The position numbers and the translations under genes were made by a program. Positions 42,896-50,814 of a DNA stretch of 64,000 bases are shown piece by piece. The stretch spans positions 109,256 to 173,255 of the forward strand of contig NZ_KQ948560.1 in NCBI RefSeq assembly GCF_001514125.1, read 5' to 3'. The notes beneath the pieces are model-generated. The model made no database searches, was not told where the DNA came from, and saw only the letters and a program-made list of their open reading frames with translations. The first letter of the stretch is position 1, and every line of letters begins with the position of its first letter. The stretch comes from Streptomyces longwoodensis (GTDB lineage Bacteria; Actinomycetota; Actinomycetes; Streptomycetales; Streptomycetaceae).

Positions 42896-43899
42896 ACAGC
42901 GTTCAGACGCGTTCAGCGGAGCGCGCTCTGTCGTCTGGCACGTGGCTGATCGTGTGCGGGGCGATGCTCTACTCGATCCTCACGGTGACGCCGCTGATGG
43001 CGAAGCACACGGCGAATGAGTGGGACTGGACGGCGCCGATTCTGCCGCTCGTGGTGGACGCCGCGGTGGTCATCGTGGTCAAGCTCGATGACGTGCTGGC
43101 CCGGCTGGGCGGGCACGGCGGGCCCTGGCCCGTCGCCCTGCGGTGGATGACCGGCCTGATGACCCTGGCGCTCAATACGGCCGACTCCGCGCTGAGGAAA
43201 GACCTGGTCGGCGTGGCCGTGCACGCGGTGGCGCCGCTGCTGCTGATCGTCACCGCGGAGACCAGCCTGGCCTACCGCCGGGCGATTGCCGCCGCCGTGG
43301 CCGCGCTGGAAGCCGAGCAGCGGGCCGAGCGGGAGCGGCGCGAGCAGGCGGCCCGCGAGCGTGCCGAGCAGGCCCGCCGGGACGCCCGTGAGGAGCGCGA
43401 GCACGCCGCGCAGTTGGCGCGTGAACAGCGTGAACACGAAGCCCGCCTGGCCCGCGAGCAGGCCGAGCGCGAGGAGGCCCGGCGGCGCGAGGAGCGCGAG
43501 GCGCGGGAGCGGGCGGAGGCGGCCGAGCGGGCGGAGCGTGAACGCCGTGAACGCGAGCGTGAACGGCTCCGGGCCGAGCGTGAACGCGCCGAGAGTGAGG
43601 AAGCCGAGCGGCGCGAGCGGGAGCACCGCGAGCGCATGGAGCGTGAACGCCGTGAACGGCACGAGCGCGAGGAGCGGGCCGAGTGTGAACGCGCCGCGCT
43701 GCTGGCCGCTGGCCCGGCAGTCGAGAAGTTCCCTGAGGAGCAGGCGCGCGCGACGGTGCAAGCCGCGTTCGCTGCGGGTCTGTCGGTGCGGCAGGCTGCG
43801 GAGCTGTGCGGCTGGTCGGTGGGATGGGTCTCGGCCCGCTACGCCGAACACCGCGACCCGGGCCCGCGCCCGGCTGAACTCGCCGCCGCGAGCCGATGA
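42892..43899 (+). CDS. DUF2637 membrane/coiled-coil protein of the transfer block
   Basis: 335 residues from GTG at 42892 with GGGGAGG upstream. Four spans lie in the first ~130 residues (WLIVCGAMLYSILTVTPLMA, ILPLVVDAAVVIVVKLDDVL, LMTLALNTADSAL, VGVAVHAVAPLLLIVTAETS). A 140-residue Arg/Glu-rich coiled coil follows, then a helix-turn-helix-like end (AGLSVRQAAELCGWSVGWVSARY). The coiled coil is studded with CGT-GAA codon pairs that create CGTGAACR octamers (see repeat). Such proteins sit in transfer blocks of AICEs and may be spread or membrane-docking factors. The stop overlaps the next ATG (ATGA). Confidence 0.85.
   Translation: MNSVQTRSAERALSSGTWLIVCGAMLYSILTVTPLMAKHTANEWDWTAPILPLVVDAAVVIVVKLDDVLARLGGHGGPWPVALRWMTGLMTLALNTADSALRKDLVGVAVHAVAPLLLIVTAETSLAYRRAIAAAVAALEAEQRAERERREQAARERAEQARRDAREEREHAAQLAREQREHEARLAREQAEREEARRREEREARERAEAAERAERERRERERERLRAERERAESEEAERREREHRERMERERRERHEREERAECERAALLAAGPAVEKFPEEQARATVQAAFAAGLSVRQAAELCGWSVGWVSARYAEHRDPGPRPAELAAASR
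43420..43691 (+). repeat. Cluster of CGTGAACR octamers inside the DUF2637 gene
   Basis: CGTGAACA at 43420 and 43429; CGTGAACG at 43537, 43546, 43558, 43579, 43642 and 43651; TGTGAACG at 43684. All are in one orientation and often 9 bases apart. Other Arg-Glu pairs in the same coil use CGC/CGG and GAG, so the codon choice is not uniform. Confidence 0.7.
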
Positions 43900-44237
43900 T
43901 GGGCACCCTCCCCGTCTACCGGTGGCGCCTGGCCCCTGACGGCTACGCCACCTACCGCCAACTCCGCGCGCTGGGCCTTCGCCCCGGTGGTCAGGACGTA
44001 GCCGCTCAACTCGAACGGCCACGCCGACGCCGTGACCCGCTGGTCGCTTACCTCTACCGCATTGACCACGCGAAACCGGTCCGGCCGATGACCCCGGCCA
44101 AGTGGGCGGCGCTGGCCAAGGCGAACGCCGCGCGTCGCACCTGCCCCGCCTGCCGGCGGGATGCCGGATACGTCATCCCGCCCACCCTCGGCACCTGCGC
44201 CACCTGCGCCTTCCCCGACGAACAGTGCGCCGCCTAA
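43896..44237 (+). CDS. RRQRL-motif zinc-binding protein of AICEs
   Basis: 113 residues. YATYRQLRALGLRPGGQ corresponds to the RRQRL motif region, then QDVAAQLERPRRRRDPLVAYLYRID. CPAC and CATC at about residues 83-104 make a four-Cys zinc knuckle. This family accompanies DUF2637 genes in Streptomyces elements. The ATG overlaps the previous stop. The basic patch and zinc knuckle suggest nucleic-acid binding. Confidence 0.8.
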   Translation: MMGTLPVYRWRLAPDGYATYRQLRALGLRPGGQDVAAQLERPRRRRDPLVAYLYRIDHAKPVRPMTPAKWAALAKANAARRTCPACRRDAGYVIPPTLGTCATCAFPDEQCAA

Positions 44238-44265
44238 GCCCCTTCGGCCTTCCCAGGAGTGTCCT

Positions 44266-44766
44266 GTGTCCAGTCGTACCCGTGCCCGCGGCGTGAAGAC
44301 GGCCGCCGGCGTCCACACCGTCCGCATCCCCCGCCAGCGCAGCCGGCGCCGCGCAGACCCGTTCGTCATCGTCGTACCGGAGCGGCCGTCCCTGGCCCGT
44401 GAGGCCGCGGCCGTGGTGGGCGGGTGGCTGTGGCGCTCGCGCCGCGCCCTCGCCCCCACCGGCCTCGCCGTCCTGGCCCTGATCGTGGCCGGTCTGCTGC
44501 ACGTCATGGCGTGGTGGTCCGGCCTGCTGCTCGCCCCGACCGCGGCCGGCCCGCTCGTGTGGCTGCTGCTGATGCAGCGCCGCCGCCCCGCGAGCGGCTC
44601 CGTCCTGGCCTGGCGCACCGGGCTCGCCGCGCTCGCCTCGTCCGCGCTGGCCTGGCTCGCGGTGGCGGCCGGGTTCGGCCCGCTGGCCGGGCCGCTGGAG
44701 CTGTGGTGGCTGCTCACCCTCATCGTCGCCCAGACCGCCTGGCTCATCGTCCGCCGTACCCACTGA
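44266..44766 (+). CDS. Membrane protein of the transfer block, possible spread protein
   Basis: 166 residues from GTG at 44266 with AGGAG eight bases upstream. A basic N-terminal 40 residues (TVRIPRQRSRRRADPF) is followed by three to four spans (LAPTGLAVLALIVAGLLHVM, SGLLLAPTAAGPLVWLLLMQ, ALASSALAWLAVAAGFGPLA, LWWLLTLIVAQTAWLIV). Small, basic, multi-span proteins encoded before traB are typical Spd-type proteins involved in intramycelial spreading. The assignment rests on layout, not on a recognised domain. Confidence 0.65.
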   Translation: MSSRTRARGVKTAAGVHTVRIPRQRSRRRADPFVIVVPERPSLAREAAAVVGGWLWRSRRALAPTGLAVLALIVAGLLHVMAWWSGLLLAPTAAGPLVWLLLMQRRRPASGSVLAWRTGLAALASSALAWLAVAAGFGPLAGPLELWWLLTLIVAQTAWLIVRRTH

Positions 44767-44783
44767 CCTGAGGAGACCACCCC

Positions 44784-45386
44784 ATGGCCAGCAACCGACG
44801 CACCAACGCTGTCCGCGACTTCGCCTCCCGACAGGCCAGCGAGCCGTTGACCCGCCCGAACGGGAGCAACCGCACCACCAATGACGGCAAGGGCAACAAG
44901 TTCGCCAACGCCGGCGCCGCCGCGGGCGGGTTCGTCGGAGCCCTGGGCGGATCGTTCGCCCCGCCGATCAACGTCACCGTGAACAACAACCGGGGCGGCA
45001 GCGGCCACAGGGGCGGTGGCCGCTCGCACGCCGAGTCCCTGCTGCCCGCGCCGGAGTTCACCTCGCCGGCGCAGGTGCGCGGCTACTGCAACACCCTGCG
45101 GGCCGCCGCCGTCACCCTCTCCATCGAGGTCGCGATGGGTGCGGAGATCCTCAAGAGCGTGCTGGCCGCGGTGCCCGACCCGGACGGGCGGGCCTTCGGC
45201 TCCCGGGTGCGGGCGGCCAAGGTCGCGCGGAAGATGCAGCGTTCTGCGGACGCGCTGCGGGACGCCGCGAAGAACGCCGCCGCCTGCTACGCGACCTTCC
45301 AGCAGGAGTACGAGGAGGAGATCAACCGGGTGCGCCACCGCGCCCGCAAGCCGCAGCAGCCGGTCATGAACTGGACCCAGCAGTAG
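44784..45386 (+). CDS. TraA-like transfer-associated protein
   Basis: 200 residues, ATG after GAGGAGA. It has a basic, Asn/Arg/Gly-rich N-terminus (RGGSGHRGGGRSH near 72-84). A short Gly/Ala-rich hydrophobic stretch (AGAAAGGFVGALGGSFAPP) is followed by a helical C-terminal half (RGYCNTLRAAAVTLSIEVAM to TFQQEYEEEINRVRHRARKP). Genes in this place just before traB are called traA in pSN22-type plasmids. I assign it by position and general build, so the label is tentative. Only 13 bases separate it from traB. Confidence 0.6.
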   Translation: MASNRRTNAVRDFASRQASEPLTRPNGSNRTTNDGKGNKFANAGAAAGGFVGALGGSFAPPINVTVNNNRGGSGHRGGGRSHAESLLPAPEFTSPAQVRGYCNTLRAAAVTLSIEVAMGAEILKSVLAAVPDPDGRAFGSRVRAAKVARKMQRSADALRDAAKNAAACYATFQQEYEEEINRVRHRARKPQQPVMNWTQQ

Positions 45387-45399
45387 GAAGGCCCGCCCG

Positions 45400-47487
45400 A
45401 TGGCACGCAACACGAGCCGCCGCGCGCGGCCCACCGACTACTACGACAACGCCGCGGCCGGCGACTACGCCGGCTACGGCCTCCTGCCGGGCGACAGCGG
45501 CGCGGGCGCGGGCAGTGTCCGCGGCTACCTGCTGCACCGGGCCAAGCCGCACCTGCCGCCGTGGCTCGCGGTCGGCGCGACCGGCCTGGCCGGCGCGCTC
45601 GGGAACTGGCGGTGGGGCGACAGCGCCGCCGCCGGCGTCGGCCTCACCCTCGCCTCCGTCGCCCTGACCGGCGCCACCTGGTGGGCAGGCAAATCGACCA
45701 GCCAACAGCGGCGCCTGCACTCCGCCATCACGGTTGCCGCCGGCTCCGCCTGGATCACCGCGGCCTGCCTCGCCGGACCCACGGCCGGGCCGCTGGACGA
45801 CCTGTACCTGATGGGCGGCCCCGTGGTCGCCCTGTCGTGGAACGTGCGGATGATCCTGCGGCACAACGCCGACCCGTCCGGCGAGAACAGCGACAAGGGC
45901 CTGCTGGAAAAGGTCGGCCTGGCGCGGGCGCAGATCCGTGAGGCGAGGGTGGAGCCGAACCGGGTCACCGCGCCCGTGGCGCTCGCCCCGGGCGAGCAGA
46001 CCAACGACGACGTATCCAAGGCACTCGGCAGGATCGCGTCTGCCCTGGACCTGCCCACGAGTGCTGTGCGCTATCACCCCGAGCCGGACTCCAACCGCCG
46101 TGGGGACCTGGTCATCGTCCCCGAAGACATGCTCGCCGAAGTGGTCGAGTGGGAGGGCCCTTCCAACCTCGGGGGTTCGATCGCTGAGCCGCTGGTCATC
46201 GGCCGTTACGACGACGGCGCCCCGCTGGTGGTGTGGCTGCCGGGCGACCCGGACGCGGGCCGCAACTCCACCCACGTCCTGGTCGCCGGCGGCACAGGGT
46301 CCGGCAAGGGCGACACCGCCCTGAACCTGCTCACCGAGGTCCTGTCGCGCCGGGACGTGATCGTGTGGTTCTCCGACCCCAAGGCGTTCCAGGACTTCGC
46401 ACCCCTGCGGCCCGGGCTGGACTGGGCCGCGGAGGGCGGCACCCAGACGGAAGTCATGGTCGCCGCCGTGCAAGAGGTCATCCCGGCGCGCACGCGCTGG
46501 CTGGGCGAGCACGGCTACCGGCAGTGGGTCCCGCAGGCCGCGCAGCAGCAGACCAGTGCTGAGCACACCTGCCGGGCCGACGGCCGGGCGTGCGGCTGCG
46601 CGGGGATGCCGTTCCTGGTCACCTGGTTCGAGGAGGCCGCCAACACCCTGCGCGCCCTAGGGGACGACGCGTTCACCGGCATCGCCCAGGAAGCCCGCTC
46701 CGCCGGCATCTCCCTGATCGTGTCGCTGCAGCGTCCGTCCTACGACCAGATGTCCACCTCCACCCGCGCGTCCCTGCCCTCCGTGATCGCGCTGGGCTGC
46801 GACCCGCGCGACGAAGGCTTCTGCCTGCCGGACGAGGTCCTCGCCGCGGGCGCCCACCCCGGGGCGTGGGGCAACCGGCGGCCCGGCTACTGCTACGTCG
46901 TCTCCCCCGGCATCGCGGAGGACCGGTACCCGTCCCCGGGCCGTACCCGCCGCTTCACCCACCGCGCCGTCCCGGTCATGGAGCTGCTGGCCACCTGGGC
47001 ACAGCGCAACGGCGCCACCGCCGACCCGGTCACCGCCGGCGCCGCGGCGGGCGTCGCCGGCACCGCCTACACCGGCCGCACCACGCCCGATGCCCCGCAG
47101 CAGCCGGCCCGGCTGCGGGCCGTGTCCGAGGAGGACGACATGCAGCACGGCGGACCGCTCGTGGACCCCGAGGACGCCCACATCGACCCGGAAGCCGACC
47201 TGCCCGACGCGCTGGACGGCGACGACGCGCCGATCTTCGCACCGGAGCCCGGGCACAAGCCGTCCCCCGAGGAGGCCCGGGAGCTGTTCGCCCGCGCCCT
47301 CCAGGAGTTCGAGGAGAACGGTCAGATGATCGTCGGCCCGAAGGACTTCATGGACTGGTGCGACCGGCACAACCTCTCCCGCCCCTGGGTCTCCGCCCGG
47401 CTCAAGGAAGCCGCCCTCGACGGCCGGCTGGAGCCGACCAACACCACCGGCCGGTGGCGCATCGTCCCCACCCTGACGGCCGCCTGA
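45400..47487 (+). CDS. traB: TraB/TraSA FtsK-like DNA translocase for conjugation
   Basis: 695 residues. Two to three spans lie at residues ~53-145, then an FtsK/SpoIIIE motor. Walker A is GGTGSGKGD at residues 297-305, WFSDPKAFQDFAP follows, Walker B is PFLVTWFEEAAN, then LIVSLQRPSYDQM. The C-terminal ~70 residues are a winged helix (GPKDFMDWCDRHNLSRPWVS). In Streptomyces TraB this domain reads short clt repeats, and the hexameric motor moves double-stranded DNA between hyphae. A CTGACACC octamer begins in the stop codon region. A His/Cys-rich insert (HTCRADGRACGCAG) near 385-400 may bind metal. Confidence 0.94.
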   Translation: MARNTSRRARPTDYYDNAAAGDYAGYGLLPGDSGAGAGSVRGYLLHRAKPHLPPWLAVGATGLAGALGNWRWGDSAAAGVGLTLASVALTGATWWAGKSTSQQRRLHSAITVAAGSAWITAACLAGPTAGPLDDLYLMGGPVVALSWNVRMILRHNADPSGENSDKGLLEKVGLARAQIREARVEPNRVTAPVALAPGEQTNDDVSKALGRIASALDLPTSAVRYHPEPDSNRRGDLVIVPEDMLAEVVEWEGPSNLGGSIAEPLVIGRYDDGAPLVVWLPGDPDAGRNSTHVLVAGGTGSGKGDTALNLLTEVLSRRDVIVWFSDPKAFQDFAPLRPGLDWAAEGGTQTEVMVAAVQEVIPARTRWLGEHGYRQWVPQAAQQQTSAEHTCRADGRACGCAGMPFLVTWFEEAANTLRALGDDAFTGIAQEARSAGISLIVSLQRPSYDQMSTSTRASLPSVIALGCDPRDEGFCLPDEVLAAGAHPGAWGNRRPGYCYVVSPGIAEDRYPSPGRTRRFTHRAVPVMELLATWAQRNGATADPVTAGAAAGVAGTAYTGRTTPDAPQQPARLRAVSEEDDMQHGGPLVDPEDAHIDPEADLPDALDGDDAPIFAPEPGHKPSPEEARELFARALQEFEENGQMIVGPKDFMDWCDRHNLSRPWVSARLKEAALDGRLEPTNTTGRWRIVPTLTAA

Positions 47488-47583
47488 CACCTGACACCGT
47501 CACACCCCCCTGACACCCAAACCCTCAGGCAAACCCGGGTGTCACGCGCTCCTGACACCCCCACCGTGACACCCCCTGACACC
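47484..47583 (+). repeat. CTGACACC octamers after traB (candidate clt/TRS)
   Basis: Exact CTGACACC starts at 47484, 47491, 47510, 47552 and 47576; GTGACACC is at 47566 and an inverted near-copy GGTGTCAC at 47538. The region is non-coding and lies directly behind the translocase gene, where TraB recognition sequences (8-base direct repeats) are known in other Streptomyces plasmids. Confidence 0.75.
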
Positions 47584-47646
47584 CCACCCACACGGGCCCG
47601 CGCCCCACCCCGGCGCGGGCCCGCCACACGCCGAAGAGGACTCCGC

Positions 47647-48087
47647 ATGTACCCCGACCACACCACCCGACCGCCCACCGCACGGGCCGTGGAACTCCAC
47701 CACCCCACCCCGCTCTCGACCACCGCACCGGCGTCCGTCGCGGTGCCGACCGTGGCGAGCATCGTCCTGCCCGACGGCCGCATCGTCACCGGCTACGCCA
47801 TCAGCCCCATGCAGCCCGAACCCGTCGTGGCCAAGCCGCCCATCTCCCGCGCGGCCGTCAACGTCGCCCTCGGAGGCGTCGGGTTCCTCGCCGTGTGCGG
47901 CGGACTGCTGCTGCTCACGTCGTTCATCGCGGCCCTAGCCGCGCTGGTCGCTCAGCTCGTCACCCTGGCCGCTGTCATCTTCGGCGGATGGATCGCCGTG
48001 CAGGTGTTCAGCGCGAGCAGCCACCGCGGCGGAACCACGGTCAACATCCGCAAAGCCGTCATCAAGCGCAGCCACTTCCACGGCTAG
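47647..48087 (+). CDS. Small membrane protein of the transfer block
   Basis: 146 residues; ATG after AGAGGA. A His/Pro/Thr-rich N-terminus of ~55 residues, then IVLPDGRIVTGYAI. Two long spans follow (ISRAAVNVALGGVGFLAVCG GLLLLTSF and LVAQLVTLAAVIFGGWIAVQ), then a basic tail (KAVIKRSHFHG). The build fits Spd/mobile-element membrane proteins, but no domain is recognised. It ends seven bases before a strong hairpin that separates the transfer and replication blocks. Confidence 0.7.
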   Translation: MYPDHTTRPPTARAVELHHPTPLSTTAPASVAVPTVASIVLPDGRIVTGYAISPMQPEPVVAKPPISRAAVNVALGGVGFLAVCGGLLLLTSFIAALAALVAQLVTLAAVIFGGWIAVQVFSASSHRGGTTVNIRKAVIKRSHFHG

Positions 48088-48093
48088 CTACGC

Positions 48094-48139
48094 CAAGGGC
48101 GGCCCCCACCTCTCGCCAAAGAACGCGGGGCCGCCCTTG
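48094..48139 (+). terminator. Long hairpin between the transfer and replication blocks
   Basis: Perfect 13-base arms CAAGGGCGGCCCC (48094-48106) and GGGGCCGCCCTTG (48127-48139) with a 20-base loop, 38 bases before the Prim-Pol ATG. It may terminate the transfer transcript or act as a single-strand origin; the long loop is unusual for a simple terminator. Confidence 0.55.
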
Positions 48140-48176
48140 CCAACCAGCACCGTTCAAGGAACTGGAGATATCCAGC

Positions 48177-49082
48177 ATGACCCATGACACCCGTTCCGCG
48201 CTGCTGCGCGCAGCGCTGGACGCCGCCGCCCGCGGGTGGCACGTCTTCCCCTTACGTCCCGGCACCAAGCGCCCCGCCCTTCACGGCGAGCAGGCGTGCC
48301 CCCGCACCGGTGAATGCGCGGCCGTCCACGTGAAGTGGGAGCAGCGCGCCACCACCGACCCCGACCGAATCCGCGCCGCCTGGTCGCGGGCGCCGTTCAA
48401 CGTCGGAATCGCCACCGGCCCGTCCGGGCTGGTGGCCATCGACCTGGACGTGCCAAAGGACAAGGGCAGTTCGGACGCGCCTTGCGGCGCGACGACCTTT
48501 GCAGCGCTCTGCGAGCGCGCCGGGCAGGCCGTTCCCACCACCTACCGGGTGCGGACCGCGAGCGGCGGTGAGCACCTGTACTTCACCGCCCCCACCGGCC
48601 CCAGGCTCACCAACACCGCACGAACGATTGGGGAGTTGGTGGACACCCGGGCATGGGGCGGGTACGTCGTCGCCGCCGGCAGCATCACCCCCGCCGGCCC
48701 CTACGAAGCCCTGTGCGGCCTCGAGGTGGCCGCACTGCCCGACTGGCTGTGCGACATCCTCCGACCGGTCCCCAAGCCGTCTCAGGCGCCTTCCGTAGCC
48801 GTAGCGGGGCAATCCTGCCGATATGCGAACGTAGCACTCACCGCCGAGACGCAGAACGTCGCCACGGCCCAACTCGGAACGCGGGAAGCGGCATTGTTCC
48901 GTGCCGCACGCGCCCTGGGGCGGTTCGTCGCGTGGGGCGACCTCCCCCGCCACGTGGTCGAGCAGGCTCTTCAGGAGGCAGGCGAGACGGCCGGACTCAC
49001 CGCCGCCGAGTGCCGCTCCACCCTGCGCAGCGCCCTTAACTGGTCCATCACCCACAACACCCGCCGCCGGGACGCGGCATGA
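48177..49082 (+). CDS. Bifunctional DNA primase/polymerase, element replication initiator
   Basis: 301 residues. The Prim-Pol fold has ALDAAARGWHVFPLRPGTKRP at the start, the catalytic pair in VAIDLDVPKD, VRTASGGEHLYF and ELVDTRAWGGYVVAAGS. This archaeo-eukaryotic-type primase both primes and extends; in AICEs lacking RepSA/RepAM it is the presumed initiator. Codon 26 is TTA (48252-48254), so its translation should depend on the bldA tRNA. The C-terminal ~80 residues resemble a small helical primase-accessory domain. The next gene's ATG overlaps its stop (ATGA). Confidence 0.9.
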   Translation: MTHDTRSALLRAALDAAARGWHVFPLRPGTKRPALHGEQACPRTGECAAVHVKWEQRATTDPDRIRAAWSRAPFNVGIATGPSGLVAIDLDVPKDKGSSDAPCGATTFAALCERAGQAVPTTYRVRTASGGEHLYFTAPTGPRLTNTARTIGELVDTRAWGGYVVAAGSITPAGPYEALCGLEVAALPDWLCDILRPVPKPSQAPSVAVAGQSCRYANVALTAETQNVATAQLGTREAALFRAARALGRFVAWGDLPRHVVEQALQEAGETAGLTAAECRSTLRSALNWSITHNTRRRDAA

Positions 49083-49486
49083 GCACCCCTGCCCGCCCCT
49101 CCCTGAAGAGCATCCCCGCCACCCCCGACGGGCCGCGCCCCGCCGGACCGGCTGCACCGTTGGCGGCCGTGGGCGAGCCGAAAGGCGCCGCCCGCAAGGG
49201 CGTCCCAACAAGCCCTGACCCGCACACAGCCGACCCGGGCAACCCCATCCCTGACCGGCCCGGAATCCGCATCTGCGCCCCGCCGGTCTACCGCCACCAC
49301 TACGACGGCGCCCGCTGGTCCCCACGCCGCTACGGCGAAACCCCCACCGCCGCCTACGCCTGCGCCTGCGGTCAGACCCGCACCGCCCGCGGACGGGACG
49401 CCGTGGCCGCGCTGGTCGCCGACTACGACACCCACCGCGCCACCTGCTCAACGCGCACCACTGAGGAAGGACGGGCCGCCGCATGA
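49079..49486 (+). CDS. Small AICE protein between Prim-Pol and DUF3631
   Basis: 135 residues. The first ~65 are Pro/Ala-rich and look disordered. The rest (YRHHYDGARWSPRRYGETPT, AAYACACGQTRTARGRDAVA) is a compact unit with a CAC pair and a later Cys, possibly zinc binding. The same unit is found after Prim-Pol genes of other elements, from memory. Coupled by ATGA overlaps on both sides, so made together with the replication proteins. Confidence 0.7.
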   Translation: MSTPARPSLKSIPATPDGPRPAGPAAPLAAVGEPKGAARKGVPTSPDPHTADPGNPIPDRPGIRICAPPVYRHHYDGARWSPRRYGETPTAAYACACGQTRTARGRDAVAALVADYDTHRATCSTRTTEEGRAAA

Positions 49487-50628
49487 CCGACCACATCGAC
49501 GGGGCCGCGCTGCTCAACGAGGTGGAAGCCTTCCACCGCCGCTTCAACGTCTTCCCCCACGAAGCCGCCTACGTCGCCGTGGCTCTCTGGGACGCACACG
49601 CCCACCTGCTCGACTGCTTCGACTCCACCCCCCGCCTCGCCTTCCTCTCCCCCGAACCGGGGTCGGGCAAGTCCCGGGCGCTGGAGATCGTGGACACCCT
49701 CGTGCCCCAGCCCATGACGGCCGTCAACGCGTCAGCCGCCGCCCTGTTCCGGGCCGTCTCCGGGCCCAGCGGCCGGCCCACGATCCTGTTTGACGAGATC
49801 GACACCATCTTCGGCCCTAAGGCCGGGGACAACGAGGAACTGCGCGGATTCCTCAACGCCGGACACCGCCGCACCGGGGTCACCTACCGGTGCATCGGCG
49901 ACGGTGGCAACCAGACGGTGCAGGCATTCCCCTCGTACTGCGCGGTCGCGGTCGCCGGACTCGGCTCGCTTCCCGACACGATCATGACCCGGTCCGTCAT
50001 CATCCGGATGCGCCGCAAGGGCCGCAACGAGCGCGTGGAGCCCTACCGCGCCCGCATCCACGAAGCCGAAGGACACCGCCTGCGTGACCGGCTCGCCCAG
50101 TGGGCTGAGCAGGCACGGGCACAGGTGGTGGACGCCTGGCCCGACATGCCCGACGGCGTGACCGACCGGCCCGCCGACGTGTGGGAACCCCTGCTCACCG
50201 TCGCCGACACTGCCGGCGGCACTTGGCCCCAACGAGCCCGCGAAGCGTGCGTGGCGCTGGTCAAGGCATCCCGCGCCAACGACAAGGGAAGTCTCGGCAT
50301 CCGCCTGCTCACCGACCTGCGCGATCACGTGATGGTCGGTATCGACCGCCTGCCCACCGTCGCCATCCTGGACCGGCTCAACGCCCTGGACGACGCCCCG
50401 TGGGCCGACTTGGGCGGCAAGCCGCTCGACAACCGGCGCCTGTCCCGGATGCTCGCCGAGTACATGACGGCCGATAACGAGCCCATCACCTCCCGCAACA
50501 TCAAAACCGCCGGGAGCGTCCTCAAGGGCTACTACGCCACCGACCTCTGGGACGCGTGGGCCCGCTACTGCCCCCCACCCCCGGAAAGTCCGCTACCTCC
50601 GCTACCCGGCACCGAAAACCTGGCCTGA
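49483..50628 (+). CDS. DUF3631 ATPase, replication partner
   Basis: 381 residues. Walker A is LSPEPGSGKSRALEIV, Walker B is PTILFDEIDTIFGPKAGDNE, and the sensor region is YCAVAVAGLGSLPDTIMTRSVIIRMRRK. This is the AAA+ core of DUF3631 proteins. The C-terminal part (DLRDHVMVGIDRLPTVAILD, SRMLAEYMTADNEPITSRNI) is a helical DNA-binding-like domain. With a Prim-Pol next door it likely serves as replicative helicase or loader. Its 3' end already contains GCTACC motifs that continue in the following non-coding region. Confidence 0.9.
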   Translation: MTDHIDGAALLNEVEAFHRRFNVFPHEAAYVAVALWDAHAHLLDCFDSTPRLAFLSPEPGSGKSRALEIVDTLVPQPMTAVNASAAALFRAVSGPSGRPTILFDEIDTIFGPKAGDNEELRGFLNAGHRRTGVTYRCIGDGGNQTVQAFPSYCAVAVAGLGSLPDTIMTRSVIIRMRRKGRNERVEPYRARIHEAEGHRLRDRLAQWAEQARAQVVDAWPDMPDGVTDRPADVWEPLLTVADTAGGTWPQRAREACVALVKASRANDKGSLGIRLLTDLRDHVMVGIDRLPTVAILDRLNALDDAPWADLGGKPLDNRRLSRMLAEYMTADNEPITSRNIKTAGSVLKGYYATDLWDAWARYCPPPPESPLPPLPGTENLA

Positions 50629-50639
50629 CCAGCAACAAC

Positions 50640-50762
50640 GCGGTAGCGGCAACCCGCCCCGGTTGCCGCTACCGCCCCGCTACTCATCCGCTACCGCTAC
50701 CCCCTCCCGCTACCACCAACAGGCCCCTGACCTGCGCGGTAGCGGCGGTAGCGGAAGTAGCG
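50640..50762. repeat. 15-base-pair hairpin and GCTAC repeats before xis-int
   Basis: GCGGTAGCGGCAACC (50640-50654) and GGTTGCCGCTACCGC (50661-50675) form a perfect stem with a six-base loop. Five GCTAC motifs in one direction (50679-50713) and several GGTAGCGG in the other (50737-50757) follow. No gene lies in the 186-base gap to xis. Candidate replication origin or xis-int control region. Confidence 0.7.
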
Positions 50763-50814
50763 CCCCTCAGAAACAGGGGCCGACAGTACCCCGGTCGATC
50801 ACGGAGGTATCGAC

